Shown one piece after another: positions 1 through 8,675 of a DNA stretch of 64,000 bases. Location of the stretch: NCBI RefSeq assembly GCF_030464885.1, contig NZ_JALPRJ010000013.1, forward strand, positions 62,001-126,000, written 5' to 3'. The stretch comes from Caballeronia sp. SEWSISQ10-4 2 (GTDB lineage: Bacteria; Pseudomonadota; Gammaproteobacteria; Burkholderiales; Burkholderiaceae). Numbering within the stretch: position 1 is the stretch's first letter; each line of letters begins with the position of its first letter. A program made the translations under genes and the position numbers. The notes under the pieces were generated by a model. The model ran no database searches. It saw only the letters and a list, made by a program, of their open reading frames with translations, and had not been told where the DNA came from.

Positions 1-294
1 AACCACACGTTCTATTTCGCGCTCGAAAACAGCAAGGTGATCGACGGCAAAGTCGATGGCAATAGCGCGCGCTACATCAACCATTCGTGCGCGCCGAATT
101 GCGAAGCGGAAGAGAAGGAAGGGCGCGTGTTCATCCACGCGCTGCGTGCGATCAAAACCGATGAAGAGCTGTACTACGACTACGGTCTCGTCATCGACGG
201 TCGCATCACGAAGAAGCTCAAGAAGGAATACGAGTGCCGTTGCGGCGCCAAAAAGTGCCGCGGCACGATGCTGGCGCTGAAGAAGAAAAAGTAA
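1..294 (+). CDS. SET-domain protein, 3' part (5' end outside window)
   Basis: The frame is open from the first base, so this is the C-terminal half of a longer gene. The SET core signature is visible as RYINHSCAPNC, followed by the tyrosine-bearing segment DEELYYDYG and a cysteine-rich post-SET tail CRCGAKKCRG. In this family those parts form the S-adenosylmethionine and lysine channel, and the tail binds zinc. Protein-lysine methyltransferase activity is therefore likely, but the substrate in bacteria is unknown. The gene ends in a lysine-rich tail at a TAA just before a strong hairpin terminator. Small SET proteins are regularly found in Burkholderiaceae. The start and total length cannot be judged. 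Confidence 0.85.
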   Translation, partial: NHTFYFALENSKVIDGKVDGNSARYINHSCAPNCEAEEKEGRVFIHALRAIKTDEELYYDYGLVIDGRITKKLKKEYECRCGAKKCRGTMLALKKKK

Positions 295-311
295 GGCTTT
301 CGTACTGAAGT

Positions 312-349
312 AAAAAAACGCCGCGGCAGGTCTCTGCCGTGGCGTTTTT
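312..349. terminator. Bidirectional intrinsic terminator
   Basis: An A-run, a GC-rich stem (AACGCCGCGGCAG pairing with CTGCCGTGGCGTT, one G-T pair) and a T-run lie between the convergent SET gene and histidine kinase gene. The A and T tracts on both sides allow it to stop transcription from both directions. Confidence 0.8.
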
Positions 350-1855
350 CTATGCCACTTTCAAAGGCATCCGCACGATGAAACGCGCGCCGCCTTCGGG
401 CGCTGGAGCATCTTCATAATGCACGCTGCCGTCGTGCAGCGCCATGATGTCGTGGACGATCGCCAGACCCAGTCCAGCGCCGCCTTCCACGCCGTGGCCG
501 TCGCCGCGGAAGAAGCGTTTGAAGAGATCCTGCTGCTGTTCAAGCGGCACGCCGGGACCGTTATCTTCCACCACGATTTCGCCCATCCTGAGGCCATTTT
601 CATCGACGGTTTGCGTCACCGTGACCGTCACACGTGCACCTTCGAGTCGCGACGTGGGCACGTATTTCAGGGCGTTATCGATGAGATTGCCGATCACCTC
701 ACGCACCAGCACGAGATTGCCGCGCACGATCAGGGGATGCTCATTATCGGGATCGTCGAGACGCTGAAAGCCCATGTCGACACCCGCGGCCAGCGCGCGC
801 GGCACCCATTCGGCGCCGGTTTCGAACGCGAGCGCGGCGTAATCGAAATCGGTGAAACGCGCAGCCTGTTCGCCCGGCTCGGCGCGCGCGAGCGAAAGCA
901 ACTGGTTTGACAATCGCACAGCCCGATCTGCCGACGCCCGCAGCTCCTTAACCGCTTCCAGCACCTTCGCCGGATCCTTCGCGCTCGCCGCTTGCTCGGC
1001 GTGCAGCTTCACGGCGGTGAGCGGCGTGCGCAACTGATGCGCGGCATCGGCAATAAACTTGCGCTGGCCGTCCAGCGCCATCTTCAGGCGCTCGAGCAGG
1101 GCGTTCATCGCGCTCGTGAGCGGACGGATTTCGATGGGAACGAAGGATTCATCGACCGGTTCCAGCGACGTATGGGTCTGCCGGTTGAGGGTATCGGCGA
1201 GATCGGTCAGCGGGTTGAGTTGCTGGTTCACGACGCGCCACACGATGACCCAGCCCGCCAGCAGCAGGAGCAGCAGCGGCATCATGATCGCGACCATGAA
1301 CTCGACGGCGATCCTGTAGCGCGAACCCACGCGCTGCGCCACTTCCACAACAATTGGATTGCCGTGCAATTGATCGACGCGCACCTGTGCCGCGCGCACG
1401 CTCGTGCCCTGGTAGTTGGTCTCGAAGACGTAGGCGTAATGAATCCGGCGCACGTTCGTGCCAGTCAGCGGCAGATCGGGTTCGCCGGCGATTTCGTTTT
1501 CACCGTCACTGATGCGGTAAATCAGTTGTTCGACGGGATCGGAAAACATCGCGCGGGCGAGCGGCGGCACGGTCAACGGTGCGTCGACGCCAGCGAGCTG
1601 GATCTGCTTCGAGATAGCCGTAGCGAGATCGGCAAGCGAGCGGTCGACCACATGCTGCGTGTATTGCCACGCGAGCCAGTACGCCATCAATCCGCTCATC
1701 AGCGCGAGCAGCGACAGCGGCGCAGCTAGGCGACGCAGCAGCGAGCGCCGCAGGCTGGGAGGCACGCGCTCAGACGTAGTTGCCGTCTGCGCCAGATGCA
1801 GCCAGTCGGCGCGATCGAAACGTTCGTCGGGTGTGCGCCGGGGAGGGAATCGCAA
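350..1855 (-). CDS. Sensor histidine kinase, TctE-like
   Basis: This is a 501-residue membrane sensor kinase. A cytoplasmic N-terminus of about 42 residues precedes TM1 (about 43-66). A periplasmic sensor region of about 120 residues and TM2 (about 185-208) follow, then a HAMP-like linker. The phosphoacceptor is His273 in AAHQLRTPL. The ATPase part shows the N box (IGNLIDNALKY), the G1 box (EDNGPGVP) and the G2 box (GAGLGLAIV). It resembles the tricarboxylate-sensing TctE group and should phosphorylate the response regulator encoded 48 bp upstream on the same strand. The signal is not evident, because no tct transport genes lie next to the pair. The stop codon touches the shared terminator. 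Confidence 0.9.
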   Translation of the reverse strand: MRFPPRRTPDERFDRADWLHLAQTATTSERVPPSLRRSLLRRLAAPLSLLALMSGLMAYWLAWQYTQHVVDRSLADLATAISKQIQLAGVDAPLTVPPLARAMFSDPVEQLIYRISDGENEIAGEPDLPLTGTNVRRIHYAYVFETNYQGTSVRAAQVRVDQLHGNPIVVEVAQRVGSRYRIAVEFMVAIMMPLLLLLLAGWVIVWRVVNQQLNPLTDLADTLNRQTHTSLEPVDESFVPIEIRPLTSAMNALLERLKMALDGQRKFIADAAHQLRTPLTAVKLHAEQAASAKDPAKVLEAVKELRASADRAVRLSNQLLSLARAEPGEQAARFTDFDYAALAFETGAEWVPRALAAGVDMGFQRLDDPDNEHPLIVRGNLVLVREVIGNLIDNALKYVPTSRLEGARVTVTVTQTVDENGLRMGEIVVEDNGPGVPLEQQQDLFKRFFRGDGHGVEGGAGLGLAIVHDIMALHDGSVHYEDAPAPEGGARFIVRMPLKVA

Positions 1856-1903
1856 GGTGCTGGGTGACCGCTCGTCAGGCTGGTTAAGCCGTCGACAAAC
1901 CGC

Positions 1904-2590
1904 TTACGCGGCCTGCCGGATTTCCTGCAGCAGGTAGCCGAAACCTCGCACTGTCACGATTTCCACGCGGCAGTTTTCGAGTTTCTTGCGTACCCGGTGC
2001 ACATACACTTCGATGGCGGTGTCGCCGAGATCGCCGCCGAAGTGCGTCAGGTGATCCTGCAACTGCGCCTTGCTGACCACGCGGCCATGACGCAGCAACA
2101 GCATTTCGAGCACGGCGAATTCGCGCGGCGACAGTTCGAGCGGTTTTTCGTCGTTGAAAATGCGGCGATCCACACCCGACAGACGCAAGCCGCCCAGCGA
2201 TACTTCCGGACGCGGTACATCGCCGTGCGGGCCGCTTCGGCGCATGACAGCGCGAATCCGGGCTTCGAGTTCGGTGGGTTCGAACGGCTTGAGCATGTAG
2301 TCGTCGGCGCCACTGTTCAGGCCCTGGACGCGGTCATGCAGTTCGTCACGTGCGGTCAGAATGATCACCGGCGTATGACGATTGCCCTGGCGGAAACGCG
2401 ACAACAGCGTCATGCCGTCGATACCCGGCAAGCCGAGATCGAGAATCACCAGTTCATGGCGATTTTGCGTGAGCGCTTGCTCCGCGAAAATGCCGTCATG
2501 GACCATATCGACGGTAAAGCCGGCTTGTTCAAGGCTACTTTGAATGCCGCGCGCGATGGGGCGGTCGTCTTCGATCAGAAGGATTCGCAT
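1904..2590 (-). CDS. OmpR-family response regulator, TctD-like
   Basis: This 228-residue DNA-binding regulator is the partner of the downstream histidine kinase. The receiver domain (1-120) has the acidic pair in IEDDR, the phospho-acceptor Asp51 (LVILDLGLPG) and the conserved Lys101 (LKPFEP). The C-terminal winged helix has the typical LSPREFAVLEMLL and VYVHRVRKKLE segments. The start is preceded by a GAGCG Shine-Dalgarno-like stretch. It is the first gene of a two-gene operon read leftward. Target genes cannot be inferred from the window. Confidence 0.92.
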   Translation of the reverse strand: MRILLIEDDRPIARGIQSSLEQAGFTVDMVHDGIFAEQALTQNRHELVILDLGLPGIDGMTLLSRFRQGNRHTPVIILTARDELHDRVQGLNSGADDYMLKPFEPTELEARIRAVMRRSGPHGDVPRPEVSLGGLRLSGVDRRIFNDEKPLELSPREFAVLEMLLLRHGRVVSKAQLQDHLTHFGGDLGDTAIEVYVHRVRKKLENCRVEIVTVRGFGYLLQEIRQAA

Positions 2591-3142
2591 GGAAGTCGCT
2601 CTTATACGATGGGTTGGGCTCGATTGCGCGTCGCGGCCGCCAGCCGGAATTGCTCTACCTTTCTTTGCCGCGGCGCCGTCCGAGTCATATCAGCAATCCT
2701 TTTACGCCAAACGCTGCACCGCGCCTCGCCGTGCAGCGATTCTCCTGCGGCTGGACCTGCCCGAATTCCCAATCCACGGACGCCACGCCGAGATCGGGTT
2801 CTGGCATGCCCGCTCGCCCCGTGTGGCGACGAATTCAGTCGCGGCAAGGGGTTGATAGGCTGTCCAAACCGTATGCGCTGCTGATTGTACAGTGTCGGTC
2901 TGTCCCGCCAATGGACCGGCGGTACTGGAGTGCCCGAGTCGTTAAGAAAGCTTGCACATGTATTAATGGTTTGCTTTCCAGCTGAAAGGCTTTGTTGTCA
3001 AAGACTTGCAATTACCTTTGTTTCTGCTTTCGAACAAGCGCGTTCGGGCTGTTTCCGGGCAGCTTATTGCGATTTTTGAATGTTATTGTTTGTAATACGA
3101 CTGTTACGCATTTGTCGCAGTAGTCAGCTTGGTAAGCGGATT
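2591..3142. other. 552-bp stretch without a supported gene
   Basis: This lies between the response regulator (read leftward) and the 3' end of phhB. Short overlapping ORFs exist in several frames but none has a ribosome binding site or recognisable protein character. The right third (about 2990-3142) is AT-rich compared with its surroundings. The stretch must hold the promoter of the two-component operon. I see no remnant of phenylalanine hydroxylase in any frame. Confidence 0.5.
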
Positions 3143-3439
3143 TCATGCCGTTGATGTGATTGAATCGATGAATCTTGCGAGTCTCGCGTCGCGTTCCGTC
3201 AGGCCATTTGCCGCGTGCGTCGAGAGCGTGATTTCCACCTTGTCGTACACGTTCGACCATTCGGGATGGTGATCCATCTCCTGCGCTTTTATCGCCACTC
3301 GCGTCATGAAACCGAACGCTTCGTTGAAGTCCGCGAACTTGAAACTTCGGTGAATCGCATTGCCATCTTCGCTGAGTTGCCACTGCTTTAACTCGCCGAG
3401 AAGTTTGGATAGTTCGTCAGGTGCAAGTTTTTTGATCAT
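3143..3439 (-). CDS. phhB: Pterin-4a-carbinolamine dehydratase
   Basis: This 98-residue protein dehydrates 4a-hydroxytetrahydropterin formed by aromatic amino acid hydroxylases, so that the pterin cofactor can be recycled. The family signature is present as [16 protein letters not shown], with His57, His58, Trp61 and His75 matching the usual active-site pattern. The start at 3439 is chosen over a GTG/ATG 30 bp upstream because GGAAGGAG sits at ideal spacing before it. The gene is divergent from an Lrp/AsnC regulator with only 94 bp between them. The expected partner phhA (phenylalanine 4-monooxygenase) is not adjacent. Confidence 0.93.
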   Translation of the reverse strand: MIKKLAPDELSKLLGELKQWQLSEDGNAIHRSFKFADFNEAFGFMTRVAIKAQEMDHHPEWSNVYDKVEITLSTHAANGLTERDARLARFIDSITSTA

Positions 3440-3533
3440 GGCGGGATCTCCTTCCGTACGCTCGGACACCGCATGAGATTAGCCGAACACGCGGTAAACT
3501 TGCATCTCTCCGCTTTTTTCGCAGGATTCCCAC

Positions 3534-4022
3534 ATGGTTGACCTCGATCACTTCGATCTCGCGCTGCTCGACGTCTTACAACGGTTCGGCCGCGCGACGC
3601 ATCAACAACTGGGTGAGGAAGTACCGCTGTCGCCGTCGCAGATTGGCCGGCGCCTGCAACGTCTGGAAGCAACCGGCGTGATCGAGGGTTATCGGGTCGT
3701 GCTGCGCCCCGAAAAGCTCGGGCTTGGCGTAACCGCGTTCACGAGCCTCAAGCTGAAACATCACGGCGATACGGTCATCGACCAGTTTCAGCAGCAGATC
3801 GACATGCTGCCAGAAGTGCTTGAATGCCACGCGACGGTTGGCGACGCCGATTATCTGCTGCGGATCGTCGCGCCAGATTTGAACGCGCTGTCCACGTTCG
3901 TCATGAAAAAGCTGATGCGCGTTCCCGGTGTAGACAGCGTGCGCTCCAACATCGTGCTGACTACGTTCAAGCGCAACGGACCGCTGCCGCTCGGACATCT
4001 CGCGGAAAATCTGAAGGATTAA
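3534..4022 (+). CDS. Lrp/AsnC-family transcriptional regulator
   Basis: This 162-residue regulator has an N-terminal helix-turn-helix (about 5-60, LLDVLQRFGRATHQQLGEE then LSPSQIGRRLQRLE) and a C-terminal ligand-binding RAM domain. The RAM domain contains the GDADYLLRI segment typical of amino-acid-sensing Lrp proteins. It is divergent from phhB and probably controls it in response to an aromatic amino acid; that link is inference from position. Its 3' end overlaps the convergent CYTH gene by 4 bp. Confidence 0.92.
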   Translation: MVDLDHFDLALLDVLQRFGRATHQQLGEEVPLSPSQIGRRLQRLEATGVIEGYRVVLRPEKLGLGVTAFTSLKLKHHGDTVIDQFQQQIDMLPEVLECHATVGDADYLLRIVAPDLNALSTFVMKKLMRVPGVDSVRSNIVLTTFKRNGPLPLGHLAENLKD

Positions 4023-4537
4023 GCCGGCTCGCTCAGCAGATCGACATACGCGACCGGCACCAGGTCGCTCGACACCACGCCAAGCCGCTCGAACCATTCC
4101 TCAGCTTCTTTTTCACCGTCGGCTTCGTCGTCATCCTCGGCGAGCAGCACTTCCAGTTCGATGAAATCGCCCAGGCCGTCCACGCGGTCCAGATTAATCC
4201 GCGTCCGCCCGACGATATACACGTGCCGCTCCTTATTCACGATACCGCGCGTGTCCAGCGCTTGTGCAAGCAGCGTGTGCATGGCTTCGGGGTTCGTTAC
4301 CGGGCTGCGCGAATAGTACGAAACCTTCGGGCCGTCGCGGTCGTCACGTTGATAGAAGATCAGTTCGGCCGGCGTGTTGTCGTCGAATTGACGCAGTTTC
4401 AGGCGGCCGTTCGGCACATCGTAGAAAAAATCCTGCTGGCGGTAGATCAGCGGCGGTTCAGTCGCAAGCGCTGCCGCGCGCGCCAGAAGCTGGTCGAACT
4501 GATGCGCGCGAGCCTTGATTTCGATATTGCGTGCCAT
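4019..4537 (-). CDS. CYTH-domain protein (class IV adenylate cyclase / thiamine-triphosphatase superfamily)
   Basis: This 172-residue single-domain protein begins MARNIEIKAR. That is the CYTH entry motif, although the first Glu of the classical ExExK is Asn here. Later strands keep charged residues that line the triphosphate tunnel (KLRQFDD, ELIFYQRDD, RTRINLDRVDGLG, FIELEVLL). Family members bind organic or inorganic triphosphates with divalent metal. Whether this one cyclises ATP or hydrolyses tripolyphosphate cannot be told. An acidic loop (AEDDDEADGEKEAEE) precedes the last helix. The stop codon overlaps that of the convergent AsnC gene. Confidence 0.85.
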   Translation of the reverse strand: MARNIEIKARAHQFDQLLARAAALATEPPLIYRQQDFFYDVPNGRLKLRQFDDNTPAELIFYQRDDRDGPKVSYYSRSPVTNPEAMHTLLAQALDTRGIVNKERHVYIVGRTRINLDRVDGLGDFIELEVLLAEDDDEADGEKEAEEWFERLGVVSSDLVPVAYVDLLSEPA

Positions 4538-4644
4538 GTTGGAGTTTCCTGTTCACGTGGGCGCCAGATGCGCGACCCTCAGACTAACAAAATTTGATGA
4601 CCGGAAGATTCATTGGCTTCGGTTCCTTGCCTTCCTTTCGCTGA

Positions 4645-5565
4645 CTAGGTCGCCCATTGATCTTCAATCAGACGTAACGCTGCGGCGATGCCCGGTTCCT
4701 CGCGGCGCTCCGCGAGCACGATGAACGAAAGCTGCGTGGGCACCGTGACGCCTTCCACGATCGTCAGCGCATGCGCGTGTGCCTCGGCCAAAGCGATCGA
4801 ATCGCGCACGAGTGTCAGGCCCACGCCAGACTTGACCAGATCGAGCATCGACGGCTCCTGATCCACTTCAGCCACCTTGATGGGCTGGACGCCGTGGGCA
4901 TCGAAAATCCGCGTCAGCAAGCGGTTGTGCGCCGATTCCGGCGGCGTCCAGATCCATGGCAGACGCGCAAGCGCCACCCAGTTGAGTCCGCGGCTTTCCC
5001 CGTGCGTTATCCGGTTCACGCGGTCCTTCCATCCGGCCGGGGCCAGTACGCGATACAGATACGGCTTCAACTGCACGACGTGGAAGCGCTCGGCATCGCG
5101 CGGTTCATCGATTGCCGGATCGCCGATGTAAAACCCCACATCGAGATCGCGTGCCTTGATGCGCTCGCGCACCCAACCCGACATGCCATGCCGCAACGCG
5201 GTTTCAATGCGCGGATACGTCTCCACGAGCGCACGCAGAAAGCCGCCGAGCCGCAGGAATTCGGGATCGAGGATCGTACCGATAGTCAGGCGGCCGCTGA
5301 CTTCTTGGCGAAGCGCGGCGGCGACCCGCTGGACCTCGCTCGCGGCATTCAGGGCGCGCTCCGCGTGCGGCAGCAGCGCTTCGCCGTCGCGCGTGAGGAT
5401 CAAGCCGTGCGAGGTCCGCGAAAAGAGCGCGACGCCCAGCGTTTCCTGCAAGTTCTTGATTTGCAGGCTCACGGCAGGCTGCGACACGTGCAACCGCACG
5501 GCCGCACGCGTGAGATTGCCTTCGCGGGCAACGGTGACGAAGGCACGAAGAAGAGTCAGGTCCAT
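4645..5565 (-). CDS. LysR-family transcriptional regulator
   Basis: This 306-residue protein has an N-terminal winged helix-turn-helix (LLRAFVTVAREGNLTRAAVR, then LHVSQPAVSLQIKNLQETLG) and a periplasmic-binding-like effector domain. The start at 5565 gives the canonical MDLTLLRAF opening. It is transcribed divergently from the GMC oxidoreductase gene, with 191 bp between them. That is the usual arrangement for a LysR protein controlling its neighbour. The effector is not known. Confidence 0.92.
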   Translation of the reverse strand: MDLTLLRAFVTVAREGNLTRAAVRLHVSQPAVSLQIKNLQETLGVALFSRTSHGLILTRDGEALLPHAERALNAASEVQRVAAALRQEVSGRLTIGTILDPEFLRLGGFLRALVETYPRIETALRHGMSGWVRERIKARDLDVGFYIGDPAIDEPRDAERFHVVQLKPYLYRVLAPAGWKDRVNRITHGESRGLNWVALARLPWIWTPPESAHNRLLTRIFDAHGVQPIKVAEVDQEPSMLDLVKSGVGLTLVRDSIALAEAHAHALTIVEGVTVPTQLSFIVLAERREEPGIAAALRLIEDQWAT

Positions 5566-5572
5566 GCCTGAT

Positions 5573-5587
5573 ATTAGCTCAGCTTAT
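5573..5587. promoter_or_regulatory. Possible LysR-type operator
   Basis: The sequence ATTAGCT-c-AGCTTAT is an inverted repeat with one mismatch, lying 8-22 bp upstream of the LysR start codon. It contains a T-N11-A arrangement. Its position fits an autoregulatory LysR box, but the match is short. Confidence 0.35.
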
Positions 5588-5756
5588 AACGCGGTTGAAG
5601 ATATCTGATTGGATTGCTGCACTGCGTCCGCGGTAGCGTGTCCCCGTATACAAGAGCGTGATGCAGCGCTGGGCGCCGAATTCACGACGCCCATGGCGAA
5701 GTGAGCATTCCAGATAGAGTGAAAGCCGCGAGTAGCGGCTCCGGCAGGAGACACAC

Positions 5757-7436
5757 ATGAAACAGGACGCGCGCAAGCTCGAGGGCGAATTTGATTACAT
5801 CATTGTCGGTGCGGGGACGGCGGGCTGTGTGCTCGCCAACCGCCTGACCGAAGATGCCGATGTAAGTGTGTTGCTGCTGGAAGCGGGTGGCAGGGACAAC
5901 TATCACTGGATTCATGTGCCCGTCGGCTACCTGTATTGCATCGGCAATCCGCGCACGGACTGGCTTTATAAAACACAAGCGGAACCAGGACTCGATGGAC
6001 GTTCGCTTTCGTATCCGCGAGGTCGCGTGCTGGGCGGCTGTTCGTCGATCAACGGCATGATCTACATGCGCGGCCAGCGCGAGGATTACGACGATTGGGC
6101 GCGCATCACCGGAGACCCCGACTGGTCCTGGGATTCAGTATTACCCGTGTTCAAACGCAGCGAAGATCATCATGGCGGTGCGAATGAGTGGCACGGCGCG
6201 GGAGGCGAATGGCGCGTCGAGAAGCAGCGGCTGAAATGGAAAGTACTGGAAACTTTCGCGCAGGCGGCGCAAGAAACCGGCCTTCCCGCCACCGACGATT
6301 TCAATCGTGGCGATAACACAGGTGTAGGTTATTTCGATGTGAACCAGCGCAGCGGGATTCGCTGGAATGCATCGAAGGCATTTTTGCGGCCCGCGATGAA
6401 GCGTTCCAATCTCACGATCATCACGGGTGCTTATACGCAGCGACTCGTGATGGAAGGCAAGCGTTGTGTGGGCGTGGAGTACCGCGGTGGCGACGCGGAC
6501 TATCTCGCCAAGGCGCGTTGCGAAGTGATCCTGAGTGCGGGCGCGGTGAATTCACCGCAGTTGCTGGAGCTGTCCGGCATTGGCAACGGAGCGCGGCTGC
6601 AGCAAATGGGTATCGATGTGGTTAAGGATTTGCGCGGCGTCGGCGAGAATTTGCAGGATCATCTACAGCTTAGGATGGCTTATAAAGTGCGTGGCGTGCG
6701 CACCTTGAATACGTTGTCGGCGCATTGGTGGGGCAAGGCGTGGATCGGCTTGCAATATGCGTTGACGCGCAGTGGACCGATGTCGATGGCGCCATCGCAA
6801 TTGGGGGCGTTCGCGAAGTCGAATCCCGATGACATGACCATTACGCGGCCCGACGTCGAGTATCACGTGCAGCCGTTGTCGCTGGATCGGTTCGGTGAGC
6901 CGCTGCATGCGTTTAACGCGTTCACGGCGTCGGTGTGCCCGTTGCGGCCGACATCGCGAGGGAGCGTTCACATTGCATCGCCGGAGGCGCGGGATGCGCC
7001 TATGATCGCGCCGAATTATCTGTCCACCGATCGCGATCGCGAAGTTGCGGTCAATGCATTGCGGTTGACGAGGCGGATTGCCGCTGCACCAGCGCTGGCC
7101 AAATATTCGCCGGAGGAGATCTTGCCGGGGACCGCGTTCCAGACCGATGCGGAGCTTGCCGTGGCCGCGGGGAAAGTCGGCACGACCATTTTTCATCCGG
7201 TAGGTACCTGCAGGATGGGGACGGATAACGATCCGGCTGCGGTGGTGGATGGGCGCTTGAGGGTCATCGGCGTAACAGGATTGCGCGTAGTCGATGCTTC
7301 CGTGATGCCTACGATCACCTCCGGCAACACGAACTCACCAACGTTGATGATCGCTGAAAGGGCCAGTGAAATGATTCGTGCCGACAGGCGATTTGTGGGC
7401 TCGCGCGCGAGGGTGGACGGGTCGGGCCCTGCTTGA
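5757..7436 (+). CDS. GMC-family FAD oxidoreductase (choline dehydrogenase-like)
   Basis: This 559-residue flavoenzyme of the glucose-methanol-choline family oxidises an alcohol group. The N-terminal dinucleotide fold is DYIIVGAGTAGCVLANRL. It is followed by the GMC segments PRGRVLGGCSSING and GAVNSPQLLELSGIG. The C-terminal catalytic region HPVGTCRMG and DASVMPTITSGNTN carries the His and Asn of the family. GGCAGGAG precedes the ATG. It is divergent from a LysR regulator and followed, after 459 bp, by a Liv-type ABC transporter. A joint role in uptake and oxidation of a small alcohol or quaternary amine is possible. It is not confidently BetA, since no betaine aldehyde dehydrogenase or BetI lies nearby. 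Confidence 0.9.
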   Translation: MKQDARKLEGEFDYIIVGAGTAGCVLANRLTEDADVSVLLLEAGGRDNYHWIHVPVGYLYCIGNPRTDWLYKTQAEPGLDGRSLSYPRGRVLGGCSSINGMIYMRGQREDYDDWARITGDPDWSWDSVLPVFKRSEDHHGGANEWHGAGGEWRVEKQRLKWKVLETFAQAAQETGLPATDDFNRGDNTGVGYFDVNQRSGIRWNASKAFLRPAMKRSNLTIITGAYTQRLVMEGKRCVGVEYRGGDADYLAKARCEVILSAGAVNSPQLLELSGIGNGARLQQMGIDVVKDLRGVGENLQDHLQLRMAYKVRGVRTLNTLSAHWWGKAWIGLQYALTRSGPMSMAPSQLGAFAKSNPDDMTITRPDVEYHVQPLSLDRFGEPLHAFNAFTASVCPLRPTSRGSVHIASPEARDAPMIAPNYLSTDRDREVAVNALRLTRRIAAAPALAKYSPEEILPGTAFQTDAELAVAAGKVGTTIFHPVGTCRMGTDNDPAAVVDGRLRVIGVTGLRVVDASVMPTITSGNTNSPTLMIAERASEMIRADRRFVGSRARVDGSGPA

Positions 7437-7895
7437 TTGATGAGGGCGTGAGGGGGTTATAACGCGCACCACGTTTGTAACCGCTCCTTTCAGGGTCACG
7501 CCAAGTGGGACAAAACTACTAGAAGATGTCCGGCGTTGCGAACGAGCAAGATATCTGCAAGTACGCGCAAAGTAGCGTGCGCACTGGAAATTCACCCGCC
7601 ACTGCGAGAGAAAACAAACGGCGAAACTAAGTGCAAATCCCGATGATTGCGGTGCATCATTGGCGCGACAATACCTTCTCCGCGCTTGATGCGCCGCACG
7701 TCTGCACGACCGTTGTGCGGCACGCAAAAAGTGCAGAGGACTCGAACAAACGCAACGGCAGCAGCGCAACACAGCCCCAAGCAAAAGTACCCGCACGACC
7801 GCAGCGAACTACCGCCAGCAAAACCACGGGGCATGCGCCAAAAGCGCGCCGAGCTGAAGCTGAAACAAAGGCTCAAACAAAGCACGGAAGGGGAC
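7437..7895. other. 459-bp intergenic stretch before the first Liv transporter
   Basis: No ORF here has a ribosome binding site or protein character. The stretch presumably holds the promoter of the transporter operon. An AT-containing segment near 7640-7680 has partial dyad symmetry, but I cannot assign a box. No terminator for the GMC gene is evident. Confidence 0.4.
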
Positions 7896-8675
7896 ATGAT
7901 TCTCGGCGATACGATTCTGGAAACCCGCGGCCTGACAAAAGAGTTCAAAGGCTTTACCGCCGTCAATGGCGTGAACCTGCGCGTGCGCCGTGGCTCGATC
8001 CACGCCTTGATCGGCCCCAACGGCGCAGGCAAAACCACCTGCTTCAATCTGCTCACCAAATTCCTCGAACCCACAGCGGGTCAGATCGTCTTCAACGGCA
8101 TCGACATCACCGGTGAGCGTCCGGCCCAAATCGCACGGCGCGGCGTGATCCGCTCATTCCAGATTTCCGCTGTATTTCCACATTTGACAGTGATGCAGAA
8201 TGTACGCATCGGCTTGCAGCGCTCGCTCGGGACATCGTTTAAATTCTGGAAGAGCGAACGTGTCCTTAACGCACTCAACGACCGCGCGATGGACCTGCTG
8301 ACCCAGGTCGGCCTGACCGATTTCGCCGATACCACCACGGTCGAACTTTCCTATGGCCGCAAACGGGCACTGGAAATCGCGACCACGCTTTCAATGGAGC
8401 CCGAACTCATGCTCCTCGATGAACCCACGCAAGGCATGGGTCACGAAGATGTCGACCGGGTCACGGCGCTGATCAAGAAAGTATCGGCGGGACGCACGAT
8501 CCTGATGGTTGAACACAACATGAACGTGATCGCGGGCATCTCCGACACCATCACCGTCCTTCAACGCGGTGAAGTGCTGGCCGAGGGCAGTTATGCAGAG
8601 GTATCGAAGAATGCGCTCGTGATGGAAGCCTACATGGGCAGCGCCGACGCAGCCCTCGCCGGAGCGCATGCATGA
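7896..8675 (+). CDS. Branched-chain-type ABC transporter ATPase (LivG-like)
   Basis: This 259-residue cytoplasmic ATPase has Walker A GPNGAGKTT, ABC signature LSYGRKRALEIA, Walker B LMLLDEPTQGM and the switch His in MVEHNMNV. The frame is open further upstream, but the ATG at 7896 is chosen. It follows GGAAGGGG, and the protein then begins MILGDTILETRGLTKEF as LivG proteins do. The stop overlaps the start of the next ATPase gene (ATGA), so the two are translationally coupled. It should pair with the second ATPase to power the permeases at 10.9-12.7 kb. Confidence 0.92.
   Translation: MILGDTILETRGLTKEFKGFTAVNGVNLRVRRGSIHALIGPNGAGKTTCFNLLTKFLEPTAGQIVFNGIDITGERPAQIARRGVIRSFQISAVFPHLTVMQNVRIGLQRSLGTSFKFWKSERVLNALNDRAMDLLTQVGLTDFADTTTVELSYGRKRALEIATTLSMEPELMLLDEPTQGMGHEDVDRVTALIKKVSAGRTILMVEHNMNVIAGISDTITVLQRGEVLAEGSYAEVSKNALVMEAYMGSADAALAGAHA

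Noticed and set aside
2614..2985. Short ORFs in the gap upstream of the two-component operon
   Set aside because: Several overlapping frames on both strands, none with a ribosome binding site or protein-like pattern.
3092..3101. TAATACGACT, the first ten bases of the T7 promoter
   Set aside because: The match stops before the rest of the phage promoter, and no phage genes are present; it is a chance word.
4551..4564. TTCACGTGG word as a possible further parS site
   Set aside because: Only the central core matches; both outer arms differ from the parS palindrome.
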